This document shows, piece after piece, positions 26,288 to 35,315 of a stretch of 41,346 nt of DNA. The notes under the pieces are model-generated. The model was not told where the DNA came from, did no database searches, and saw only the letters and a program-made list of their open reading frames with translations. A program made the position numbers and the translations under genes. This stretch comes from DASCNA01 sp036011305 (GTDB lineage Bacteria > Verrucomicrobiota > Lentisphaeria > Victivallales > GWF2-38-69), in assembly GCA_036011305.1 (NCBI GenBank), contig DASCNA010000053.1, forward strand, positions 1 to 41,346, written 5' to 3'. Position 1 is the stretch's first letter. Each line of letters opens with the position of its first letter.

Positions 26288-29182
26288 ATGTCTGAAAATT
26301 TAAAAAAATTAAAATCTGGCGACTCAATATATTTCGACAGAAGTGATGAGATTTTAACTGTTGAAAAAGGTTATGTGGACGTTTTTCTTGTTTGCTTAAA
26401 TAAAAATATAATTGCCAATAAACAGATAGCTTTAGTCCGTTTTAAACAGGGAGATAAAATTTTTTGTTTTAATCTTTCGAATAATGCGGAGACTGGCAAT
26501 AAAAGTAAGAATGATAAACAGGAATATTTATTCGAAATAATAGGACGCATCAATCAGGAAGCGGAATTATCTTCTGCTAAATATCAGAGTAATTCAGAAT
26601 TTTACCACCAGATTCAGGAATCATTAAATAATTGGCTTAGAGCAATATTTTCTGTTGTTAATAAAGAGTCAGCTACTAATAATGTTAAATATGTGTCAAA
26701 CTATGATTATGCTTTTGAAGCGGAAAGCACTATATCAAGTTATAGCTTTGGCTGGATAATGAATTCAGAGATTATTAAACAGTCTGAGGCAGATAAAACT
26801 TTTCTTTTTAAAGACAGCATTGAGGTTTTGCCTATTTGTAAAGAACTATATTACACAACAACAGCCGAAGGAGCTGTGGAGATATATGAAACTTATTCCG
26901 TTCTTGAGGAATACGGTTTTACAATAATCAAAGATATCATCAGTAGATTTTACAGCAAGCTTGATTCTCTATATATTCACTTTATGGAAGAAGAACAGAT
27001 AAGATTTAATCAGCATATGGAAAATAAGATTGCTGATATGGCAAACTGCAAATCTCAGGCAGACTCTATAATGGAAGATGATGATATATTTAAATTGAAG
27101 TTTTCTTCTGATCATTCTTCCAGCCTGTTTGATACTATCTCTGCAGTCGGCAAACAGTTTAGTCTAAAAATTAAACAGACTAAAAGAAATTTTGACAGCT
27201 TTGATTCTATTGCTGACTTTATTATACATATAGGAAATGAAAACAATTTTTTTGTCAGGCAGGTGAAGCTTCCTGATGGTTGGTGGAAAAACCCCGGCCT
27301 GCCTTTTATCTGCATAGATAAAGATAGCTCTGAACCAATGGGAGTTATTTTAAAAAGAGGGAAATACTATTTTATAAACATAGGCGAACATAAAAAAGAA
27401 AAAGTCACAAAAGCAAATGCAGATAGAATACACTCTTATGCTTTTACTATGCATACTGTCTTAAATGAGGAAAAAGTGGGTCTTAAGGATTTTATGACAC
27501 TTGCTTTACTTGGCAATAAATATAATCTATTTATAATGCTTCTTACCGGCACAATACTGGCTGTCCTTGGTACTCTTTTTCCTATAGCTACAAATATAAT
27601 TATTTCTGAAGGGATATATTACTCAGATATAACTCTTACCATGAATATACTGATAGTATTGGTCTTTGCATCTATCGGAGCCATGTTTTTTGAGTCTGTA
27701 TCAAGTCTTTGCATGACAAGAATTGATACAAGAGCAGGAACATTCCTGCAGGGAGCAATAGTGGACAGGCTTTTTAAAATGCCAATTAATTTTTTTAAAA
27801 AATACAGCTCTGGAGACCTTACTGACAGAGCATTTGGAGTAAGCAGCATACAAAATGCGTTAATCAGCGCAAACGTCAGCGCATTTCTTGGAGGCATTTT
27901 TATTGTGGTCAGCCTTATAATGATGCTTTATTATTCTCCTGATCTTGCACTTATAGGTGTAGTTATTGCAGTAATATCTTCATTGCTTGCATTGCTGTTT
28001 AGTGTTTTACAGTATAAATATATTAAAAAGGAAACGGAACTTGGTGGTGTAGTGAACGGCCTTGCTTTCCAAATTTTTAATGGTTTGGCTAAACTAAAGA
28101 TAATGGATAGGGAAGCTTTAGGGCTTGCTAAATGGGGTGGCAAGTACTCCAGTCTTGCATCCAATTCTTATGAGAGTTCAAAATTCAATATAAAAATAGG
28201 AATCATTTCAGGTAGTTTCAGTATACTCACTACGATCATCATTTACTCTGTGGTTGGAGAGCAAATACAAGGTAAAAACCCTATAGGTGTTCCAGATTTT
28301 CTTGCTTTTATGGCGGCATTTGGTCAGTTTTCAGGTGCTCTCGGAAGTTTAGTAAATATTATAGGCACATTTATATCATTAAAACCAGTCTATAACCGAC
28401 TCAAACCTATTTTAGAAACTGCTCCTGAAGTTACTAATGATTCAATACTTCACACCAAACTGTCTGGAAATATTGAAATGCACAACATTTCATTCAGGTA
28501 CTCTGAAGATAATCCATTTATATTTCAAGAATTAAATATGAAAATTGAGCCTGGTGAATTTATTGCTATTGTAGGAGAATCAGGTTCTGGGAAATCAACT
28601 CTTACTAGAATTATTCTTGGAATTGAAAAACCAGAACAGGGATCAGTTTTTTTTGACGGATACAATATTGCAGATCTTAATATTCGTGAGTTAAGGCGTT
28701 CTATAGGGGTGGTTAACCAAAATGCTAAAATTATGTCTGGTTCCATTTATGAAAATATTACAGGTGGTGGGCAATACTCAAAAGATGATGCCTGGAAAGC
28801 TGCATATGTTGCCGGCTTATATGAAGATATAGAAGGTTTTCCAATGCAGATGGAAACTCTTATTTCAGAGAGTGGAGGGACTTTTTCAGGCGGTCAGATA
28901 CAGCGTATTATTATTGCCAGGGCTCTTATTAAAAAACCTGACATTATACTTCTGGATGAAGCCACAAGTGCTCTTGATAATAAAACCCAGCAGATTATTA
29001 CTGATAATCTTAATAACATGAAAGTTACAAGATTAGTTATTGCTCATAGGCTTTCAACAATAAAAAGTGCAGATAGGATATTTGTTTTAAAGGATGGTCG
29101 CTTTGCTGAAGTAGGTAATTATGATGAACTCATGCTTCAAAAAGGTATTTTTTATAACTTTGCCAAAAGACAGCTTATATAA
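26288..29182 (+). CDS. ABC transporter permease/ATPase without peptidase (NHLM ABC2 type)
   Basis: A 964-residue protein. The first ~390 residues are a soluble region with no C39 motifs: a beta-rich start (SGDSIYFDRSDEILTVEKG), a long acidic helical stretch, and a degraded peptidase-like part containing LKRGKYYFINIG. The membrane domain (about 400-690) has six segments, and the ATPase has Walker A GESGSGKST near residue 763, FSGGQIQRIIIARAL, IILLDEATSALD and LVIAHRLSTI. This architecture and length match the second ABC protein of NHLM systems, which always accompanies the peptidase-bearing one; the pair may work as a heterodimer. Ribosome site AGGTAG lies just before the ATG, and an 11-base gap to the upstream gene suggests translational coupling. 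It is followed by a hairpin. Confidence 0.92.
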   Translation: MSENLKKLKSGDSIYFDRSDEILTVEKGYVDVFLVCLNKNIIANKQIALVRFKQGDKIFCFNLSNNAETGNKSKNDKQEYLFEIIGRINQEAELSSAKYQSNSEFYHQIQESLNNWLRAIFSVVNKESATNNVKYVSNYDYAFEAESTISSYSFGWIMNSEIIKQSEADKTFLFKDSIEVLPICKELYYTTTAEGAVEIYETYSVLEEYGFTIIKDIISRFYSKLDSLYIHFMEEEQIRFNQHMENKIADMANCKSQADSIMEDDDIFKLKFSSDHSSSLFDTISAVGKQFSLKIKQTKRNFDSFDSIADFIIHIGNENNFFVRQVKLPDGWWKNPGLPFICIDKDSSEPMGVILKRGKYYFINIGEHKKEKVTKANADRIHSYAFTMHTVLNEEKVGLKDFMTLALLGNKYNLFIMLLTGTILAVLGTLFPIATNIIISEGIYYSDITLTMNILIVLVFASIGAMFFESVSSLCMTRIDTRAGTFLQGAIVDRLFKMPINFFKKYSSGDLTDRAFGVSSIQNALISANVSAFLGGIFIVVSLIMMLYYSPDLALIGVVIAVISSLLALLFSVLQYKYIKKETELGGVVNGLAFQIFNGLAKLKIMDREALGLAKWGGKYSSLASNSYESSKFNIKIGIISGSFSILTTIIIYSVVGEQIQGKNPIGVPDFLAFMAAFGQFSGALGSLVNIIGTFISLKPVYNRLKPILETAPEVTNDSILHTKLSGNIEMHNISFRYSEDNPFIFQELNMKIEPGEFIAIVGESGSGKSTLTRIILGIEKPEQGSVFFDGYNIADLNIRELRRSIGVVNQNAKIMSGSIYENITGGGQYSKDDAWKAAYVAGLYEDIEGFPMQMETLISESGGTFSGGQIQRIIIARALIKKPDIILLDEATSALDNKTQQIITDNLNNMKVTRLVIAHRLSTIKSADRIFVLKDGRFAEVGNYDELMLQKGIFYNFAKRQLI

Positions 29183-29204
29183 AACCATAGCTAAAATATG
29201 CTGC

Positions 29205-29237
29205 TGATATTATTGAGACCAGTAATATCATCATTTT
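29205..29237 (+). terminator. Probable terminator of the export operon
   Basis: The arms tgatatta (29205-29212) and taatatca (29223-29230) form an 8-bp stem with a 10-base loop, followed by tcattttt. The stem is AT-rich and the T run short, so efficiency may be modest. It lies 23 bases after the stop of the second ABC gene. Confidence 0.5.
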
Positions 29238-29321
29238 TGATTATAGATAAAAAAAGTAAGCACTGAAATCATATTACGCTATAATTTAGTTATAATCTAT
29301 ATTTTTTATGGAACTTTTATA

Positions 29322-30098
29322 ATGAGAATAAGCAAGTTTTTTACAGCAGTTTTTTTGATTGTATTGTTGGCAGGCTGTACAGAGAAACCGGAAGGAGAAG
29401 TTACTAAACAGACACACCTTCAAATGCTTTCTGAATCATATCCTCCGTTAGTATTTTTAAAAGACGGCAAAATCGAAGGTATGTTTGCAGAAGTTGTTGA
29501 CTCAATTGCTAAAACTTTAAAAATAAATACTGATATAATTATTCAGCCCTGGGATAAATCGTATGAAACTGCGCTTACCACTCCTAATATTGTAATTTTT
29601 CCTATAGTAAAAACTTCGATCAGAGAAAAGCGATTTTACTGGATAGAACCTCCATTAATAGATTTTACTGTTTATTTTTATGAAAGAAGTGGAAGAGACT
29701 TGATTATTAACAGTTTAAATGAAGCAAAAAAATACAAAATTGGTACAAACAGAGGATTTTATTCTGATGAAATCATGCGCAGGGAAGGGTTTAAGAACCT
29801 TGTAACATATGAAACACCAAAAGATAATATAAAAGCTTTGATGAACGGTGAGGTGGATTTGGTCGTGTTTACAGATTTTAGAGCAGAAATACTTATTAAA
29901 AAATCAGGATATTCATTAAGTGATATTCTGCCTGTTTACGAAGCAGGGAAAGGCGGTCTTTATATTGCAATTTCAAAAGGGACAGATAAACGTGTCACTG
30001 CTGAATGGGAAAAAGCATTTAAATATTTAAGACAGAAAAGAATTTTTTATAAAATTTATAAAAAATGGTTTATGGGTAATACACTTTACGATAATTAA
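29322..30098 (+). CDS. Solute-binding lipoprotein, family 3 (periplasmic amino-acid-binding type)
   Basis: A 258-residue protein with a lipoprotein signal: MRISKFFTAVFLIVLLAGC, lipobox LAGC, then a negatively charged mature start. The body fits the family 3 solute-binding fold: SYPPLVFLKDGKIEGMFAEV near the start, IIIQPWDKSYETAL, VKTSIREKRFYWIEPPL, and MNGEVDLVVFTDFRAE in the second lobe, ending with the usual ILxKIYxKWF-like tail. Such proteins bind polar amino acids or related ligands. No permease or ATPase gene accompanies it, so it may serve a distant importer or act as a sensor-like binding protein, as short lone members do. Two TATAAT-like boxes lie at 29280 and 29291. The Na+/H+ antiporter gene begins 14 bases downstream, suggesting co-transcription. 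Confidence 0.85.
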   Translation: MRISKFFTAVFLIVLLAGCTEKPEGEVTKQTHLQMLSESYPPLVFLKDGKIEGMFAEVVDSIAKTLKINTDIIIQPWDKSYETALTTPNIVIFPIVKTSIREKRFYWIEPPLIDFTVYFYERSGRDLIINSLNEAKKYKIGTNRGFYSDEIMRREGFKNLVTYETPKDNIKALMNGEVDLVVFTDFRAEILIKKSGYSLSDILPVYEAGKGGLYIAISKGTDKRVTAEWEKAFKYLRQKRIFYKIYKKWFMGNTLYDN

Positions 30099-30112
30099 TA
30101 CAAGAGAATAAT

Positions 30113-31360
30113 ATGATTTCTAGTTCATTGGCACCACATATTTTGGCCGTAATAGCTTTGTTTTTTATTGCGACAATATCTGCTTTGGGTTTAAAACGAA
30201 TTAAGATTCCGTACACCATAGGACTTGTGATTATAGGTGTCATTATTGCTTATATCGTAAAAGATATTGAAGCTCTTGATGCTGTCCGTGATATACGGTT
30301 GTCTCATGATGTAATATTATATGTTCTTTTGCCAACATTAATATTTGAAGCTGCAACTACCATAGATGCTAAAATGCTGTTCAAAAACTTAATGCCGATA
30401 TTGAATCTCTCCATTATAGGCTTTGTTATATCTACAGTAATTGTAGGATTTGTAGTTTTTCAGTTCACTCCTCTGCAGATTGGCACTGCTGTTTTGTTCG
30501 GTGCCTTAATATCAGCAACCGATCCAGTAGCAGTTGTTGCCTTATTTAAGGAAATCGGAGCACCTAAGCGACTCTGTATTCTTGTAGACGGGGAAAGTTT
30601 ATTCAATGATGCTACAGCAATCGTATTATTCAACATAATTGTAATCAGCATAGTAAGCCATTTGAAGTTCAACTTAGAAAATGTACTTCATGGTATAGTA
30701 GAGTTTCTGATTGTCTTTTTTGGGGGGATATTGACTGGAATTATAATGGGCTACATTATAGTGCTGATTATAAAACTTTCAAAAAATGATTCTATAATTA
30801 ATCTGGCTCTATCTACTGTTTTGGCGTATACGTCATTTATAGTTGCTGAATATTACTTTGAAGTATCAGGAGTTATGGCGGTGCTGGCTGCCGGTATTAT
30901 GCTGAGCTGGCACGTATTAAATAATTTTACGGATCAAACTAAAAACCAGTTGCATAATTTTTGGGAGTATGCATCCTTTGTTTGCAATAGTTTTATATTC
31001 CTGCTGCTGGGCGTGGCTGAACTTCATATAATAGGTCTTATCGGTCATAGCAGAAGCATAATTATGTACATAATTATAGCTATTATTGCAGCAAGCCTGG
31101 CAAGATTACTAGTGGTATATTTTATTCCCAGGATTCTGCCTTTTAAAAATGAAAAAATTAATAATTCATATAAAGCTATTATTTTTTGGGGTGGATTAAG
31201 GGGAGCAGTTCCCCTGGCACTTGCCCTAAGCTTGTCAAGACATTTTGAGAACCAGCAGCTCATAGTGGAACTAACACTTGGTGTAGTGCTTTTTACACTA
31301 ATAGTTCAGGGAACTACAATAAACCCTCTGATGAAGTTACTGCACATAAAACGAGATTAA
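30113..31360 (+). CDS. CPA1-family Na+(K+)/H+ antiporter
   Basis: A 415-residue inner-membrane exchanger with about twelve membrane segments. The conserved core is clear: ALISATDPVAVVALFKEIGA (near residues 134-153), then LVDGESLFNDATAIVLFN, whose Asn-Asp pair at about 165-166 is the ion-binding site in NhaP/NhaG-type carriers. VSGVMAVLAAGIMLSWHVL and IIFWGGLRGAVPLALALSLS near the C-terminus are further family signatures. The protein ends soon after the last helix, without the long cytoplasmic tail or TrkA domain of some relatives. It sets internal Na+ and pH. The start lies 14 bases after the solute-binding lipoprotein, with a weak AGAGAATA ribosome site, so expression may depend on that gene. 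Confidence 0.91.
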   Translation: MISSSLAPHILAVIALFFIATISALGLKRIKIPYTIGLVIIGVIIAYIVKDIEALDAVRDIRLSHDVILYVLLPTLIFEAATTIDAKMLFKNLMPILNLSIIGFVISTVIVGFVVFQFTPLQIGTAVLFGALISATDPVAVVALFKEIGAPKRLCILVDGESLFNDATAIVLFNIIVISIVSHLKFNLENVLHGIVEFLIVFFGGILTGIIMGYIIVLIIKLSKNDSIINLALSTVLAYTSFIVAEYYFEVSGVMAVLAAGIMLSWHVLNNFTDQTKNQLHNFWEYASFVCNSFIFLLLGVAELHIIGLIGHSRSIIMYIIIAIIAASLARLLVVYFIPRILPFKNEKINNSYKAIIFWGGLRGAVPLALALSLSRHFENQQLIVELTLGVVLFTLIVQGTTINPLMKLLHIKRD

Positions 31361-31439
31361 ATTCGGTTCATCGCATAATTTATCGTGTTTTTTAAATATG
31401 CGCCGGTTAAAAAATCCGAACAGAATAAAATCTCAATAT

Positions 31440-34400
31440 CTAAACTGCAACTTCCTTTTTCTTCCAGGATTGAACCTTAGGTACAGGTAGGTTTTTACCC
31501 GCTTTCAGACGGATAGAATCCTCTCCCAGCATACTTTTTATTTTTCTCATTAAAGGCTTAGTAGTGCAGATGTTGAATTCATCTCCTGTTTCAATAAAGG
31601 CTTTCTCTCCTCCGGAACAGGTTACACAAATGACAGTAGATGTACTGCCGGATGAGTCCTTTAGAATATATTTTAATTTTTCAAGTGTATCATCTCTAGT
31701 ACTGGCTTCATGAATATGGATATGCATTTCTTCAGTAAACTGTTCTGATGAATACTCCAGAGGCACTATTTTTTCTATAGTAATTTTTTTAGGATCACCT
31801 TCTTCTCTTGAATTAAGTATTCCTTCAATAAAAACCGGTTTGTTCTCCTCAAGTAAATCCTTATATTCTTCATAAGTCTGGCTAAATGCTACACACTCTA
31901 TATTGCCTGTAAGATCTTCCAAATTCAGAATACAGAATTTATTACCGTTTCTTTTTATTATTTTAATTTGAAGATCAGTTATAATTCCTCCCAAACGAAC
32001 ACCAATATTATTAATTGGAGTAGAAGTGAGATCAACAATTGAGTGGCTGGAATAAAGTTTCATTTCTTCTGCAAACTCACCAAGCGGATGCCCGCTGACA
32101 TAAAATCCCAGCAGTTCCTTTTCCGCCTGCAGTATTTCCTGCTCATGCAGTTCAGGTATATCAGGTACATTAATATTTTCTTTTACTGCATCGACTTCAT
32201 CCTCTGTTCCAAAAAAGTCAAATAAGTGTCCCTGTCCGGCTTCTTTGTCTTTAGCAAATTGCTGAGCAATAATAATTACATCAGGTATTATTTCCAGTAA
32301 CTGTGATCTATGATAGCCAAAAGAGTCAAAAGCTCCAGTTCTTATCAAACTTTCCACAACTCTTGATGTTAAAGAATTTCCTACACGTTCTGCCAGGTCC
32401 ATCAAGTTTTTGAATTTACCGTCTTTTTCTCTTGATTCTATTATTACTTTAGATGCTGCTTCTCCAACACCTTTTATGGCAGCCAGTCCAAATCTAATAT
32501 TTTCTTTATCAGCAGTAAAATTCAGGTTACTTATATTAACATCTGGTGCCAGTATATTTATCTGCATTTCTTTACATTCTTTAATGACGAAAGATAGTTT
32601 TTCTGCATTTTTTATTTCACTCGTAAGAACTGCAGTCATAAATTCCACAGGATAGTTTGCCTTCAGATAAGCTGTACGGTAAGCTAGGAAGGCATAAGCG
32701 GCACTGTGTGATTTATTAAATCCGTAACCGGCAAACATCTCTATTTTATCCCAAATTTTATTGGCTTTATCTTCATCGATATTGTTGTGCTTTGCACATC
32801 CTTCTGCAAATTTTTTCTTTTGAGCAGCAAGAACATCTGCTTTTTTCTTTCCAATAGCCCTTCTTAAGATATCAGCACCACCTAGTGAAAATCCTGCTAA
32901 GACTTGTACAACCTGCATTATCTGTTCCTGATAAAGCATGATACCGTAAGTTTCATTAAGTACAGGCTCCATTTTTGGATGGTCATATTCTACAGTTACC
33001 TTGCCTGATTTTCTGTTGATAAAATCTCCTATAAACTGCATAGGTCCAGGGCGGTACAATGCTATTAAGGCAATAATATCTTCAATTCTGTCTACCCCGA
33101 ATTTCTTGCAAAGTTCTCGCATCCCTCCGGATTCAAGTTGGAAAACTGCAATGGTATCGCCTCTGTTCAACAATTTGAATGCATTTTCATCTTCAAGAGA
33201 AATTTTACTTATATCAATATGTGTTCCTCTAATTTCTTCGATTATATCAACAGCATCCTGAATGATAGTGAGAGTCCTCAAACCCAGAAAATCCATTTTT
33301 AACAGTCCTAAAGTCTCGCATGGAATAGCTGGAAACTGAGTAATAACTTCTTTATTTGACCCTCTGGCCAGGGGAACTAAATTACTTAAAGGCTGATCTC
33401 CGATTATAACACCCGCTGCATGGATGCTCATATTTCTGTTCAGGCCTTCAAGTGGTATAGAGTATTCGAATATTTCATTCACCCATTGCTGTTCCTCAAG
33501 CAACTTCTTCAATTCATTGTCTTTTTTGGAACTAAGCAGTGTTAACTTCGGGTCATTTGGCATTAGTTTTGTAATCATGTTTCTCTGGTCAAAAGTATAG
33601 CCTAAAGCCCTGCCTACATCTTTAATTACAGCTTTAGCTTTCAGTGTTCCGTAGGTTCCTATTTGCGCAACACTTGCATCCCCGTATTTTTGCCTGACAT
33701 ATTCTATGACTTCAATTCTTCTGCGCTCGCAGAAATCTATATCAAAATCAGGAGGACTTACACGTTCAGGGTTTAGGAATCTTTCAAAAAGTAGCTGATA
33801 TTTCAGTGGGTCGATGTCTGTAATATGCGTCAGATAGGCGACTATACTTCCGGCGCCGCTTCCTCTGCCGGGTCCTACAGGTACTTTTGTTTCATATGCA
33901 TATTTTAAAAAATCCCAAACCACCAGAAAGTAACTGCAGTATTTCGAGTTATCAATGACATTTAATTCATACTCCATTCTTTCAAGTATCTCCTTCTGGC
34001 TATCATCTGGAGATTCTATTTTTCTGGGATCAAATCCATATCTCTCTTTCATATTGTCAAGACAGATATTTCTCAGATATTCCTTCTCTGTTATATCTTC
34101 TTTAATTTCATAAACAGGATAATGGTTTACTTCAGGTACAAACGGTATTTTTACATTACACTTTTCTGCCACTTCCAATGTATTGCTTATTGCGTCGGGT
34201 GTCTCTTTGAATATTTCCAGCATTTCATCTCCGCTTTTGAAGTAAAATTCATCATTGGAGAATTTAAATCTTTTTTCATCATTAATTGTGGCATTTGTCT
34301 GAATACAGAGAAGAAGTTCATGTGATTTAGCGTGTTCACGTTTCAGATAATGAGCATCATTTGTAGCAACTGTCGGCAGATTGAATTCTTTTGAAAGTGA

Positions 34401-35003
34401 AAGCAGCTCACGGTTGACTATTTTCTGTTCTTCTAGTCCATGGTCCATCAGTTCCAAATAGAAATCACCTTTGTCAAAAAATCCTACATACTCCTGCAGA
34501 ATCTCTTTAGCCTGTTTTACTTTTCCCTTTAATAAATTATTTGGTATTTCTCCCTGAAGACATGCAGATAATCCAATTAAACCATTTGAATATTCAGATA
34601 GAAGTTTTTTATCGATTCTGGGTTTATAATACATCCCTGATAAATTAGCTATTGAGTCTAATTTACAAAGATTTCTGTATCCCTCAAAATTCTTTGCCAG
34701 GAGAATGAGGTGAAAACCTCTGATATTAGGAACATTCTGATCTCTGTCATCGTATGTAGTTGGAGAAACATATACTTCACACCCTATTATTGGTTTAAGC
34801 GCATTGCTGTTGAGAGTCTGATAAAAATCAATTGCCCCACCCATTACACCGTGATCTGTCATAGCTATTGCAGGCATATTGTATTGATGAGCCAGCTTTA
34901 CAAGATCATCCTTCTCTTTTTCTTTCTGATAAATGGAACATGCACCGTCAAGGAGGCTGTAATCAGTATGTACATGCAGGTGAACGAATTCAGTTTGACT
35001 CAT
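31440..35003 (-). CDS. dnaE: DNA polymerase III alpha subunit
   Basis: The replicative polymerase, 1187 residues, normal for DnaE. Domains in order: the PHP domain opens with FVHLHVHTDYSLLDGACS (residues 6-23); the palm carries GPGRGSGAGSIVAYL and the catalytic aspartates in PPDFDIDF (about residue 417); the region after it has RNMSIHAAGVII and LDFLGLRTLTI-like KMDFLGLRTL; the finger region holds GADILRRAIGKKKADV and GYGFNKSHSAAYA. A helix-hairpin-helix follows (FGLAAIKGVGEAA), then an OB fold (VRLGGIITDLQIKIIKRNGN). The C-terminus ends in a lysine-rich KKKEVAV. It is transcribed alone and is convergent with the antiporter gene, with an 79-base gap. AGG six bases before the ATG supports the start. 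As an essential gene it anchors this half of the window as core chromosome. Confidence 0.97.
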   Translation of the reverse strand: MSQTEFVHLHVHTDYSLLDGACSIYQKEKEKDDLVKLAHQYNMPAIAMTDHGVMGGAIDFYQTLNSNALKPIIGCEVYVSPTTYDDRDQNVPNIRGFHLILLAKNFEGYRNLCKLDSIANLSGMYYKPRIDKKLLSEYSNGLIGLSACLQGEIPNNLLKGKVKQAKEILQEYVGFFDKGDFYLELMDHGLEEQKIVNRELLSLSKEFNLPTVATNDAHYLKREHAKSHELLLCIQTNATINDEKRFKFSNDEFYFKSGDEMLEIFKETPDAISNTLEVAEKCNVKIPFVPEVNHYPVYEIKEDITEKEYLRNICLDNMKERYGFDPRKIESPDDSQKEILERMEYELNVIDNSKYCSYFLVVWDFLKYAYETKVPVGPGRGSGAGSIVAYLTHITDIDPLKYQLLFERFLNPERVSPPDFDIDFCERRRIEVIEYVRQKYGDASVAQIGTYGTLKAKAVIKDVGRALGYTFDQRNMITKLMPNDPKLTLLSSKKDNELKKLLEEQQWVNEIFEYSIPLEGLNRNMSIHAAGVIIGDQPLSNLVPLARGSNKEVITQFPAIPCETLGLLKMDFLGLRTLTIIQDAVDIIEEIRGTHIDISKISLEDENAFKLLNRGDTIAVFQLESGGMRELCKKFGVDRIEDIIALIALYRPGPMQFIGDFINRKSGKVTVEYDHPKMEPVLNETYGIMLYQEQIMQVVQVLAGFSLGGADILRRAIGKKKADVLAAQKKKFAEGCAKHNNIDEDKANKIWDKIEMFAGYGFNKSHSAAYAFLAYRTAYLKANYPVEFMTAVLTSEIKNAEKLSFVIKECKEMQINILAPDVNISNLNFTADKENIRFGLAAIKGVGEAASKVIIESREKDGKFKNLMDLAERVGNSLTSRVVESLIRTGAFDSFGYHRSQLLEIIPDVIIIAQQFAKDKEAGQGHLFDFFGTEDEVDAVKENINVPDIPELHEQEILQAEKELLGFYVSGHPLGEFAEEMKLYSSHSIVDLTSTPINNIGVRLGGIITDLQIKIIKRNGNKFCILNLEDLTGNIECVAFSQTYEEYKDLLEENKPVFIEGILNSREEGDPKKITIEKIVPLEYSSEQFTEEMHIHIHEASTRDDTLEKLKYILKDSSGSTSTVICVTCSGGEKAFIETGDEFNICTTKPLMRKIKSMLGEDSIRLKAGKNLPVPKVQSWKKKEVAV

Positions 35004-35315
35004 ATTTAAACCTGAAAATTAGAAATTTTTATTAATGGGAAAAATCATTATATTAATATAAAAATAGTTTATTAATTAATTATAAAAACTGAAGTTTCTA
35101 TATTATTTCAGATATTTTATAAGAATATAGATAACGGTTCTTTCTTTTTGTTCTTTTAATCAATTAATAATATTTGTATGTATAAATAATAGCATTATGT
35201 TTTATCTTTTTATCTATATTTAACAATATGGGATGCGCTTTTAGGGACAAAATGTAGAACCTGTTTTGTTGAGGACGATTTTGAATAAATAATTTTAATT
35301 GATTCGAGAGGGGAT
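35004..35315. other. 312-base spacer between dnaE and an AmpG-like gene
   Basis: Divergent promoter region, very AT-rich. No gene, repeat or convincing hairpin is seen. A TTGATT at 35299-35304 is too close to the downstream start to be a -35 box. Confidence 0.4.
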
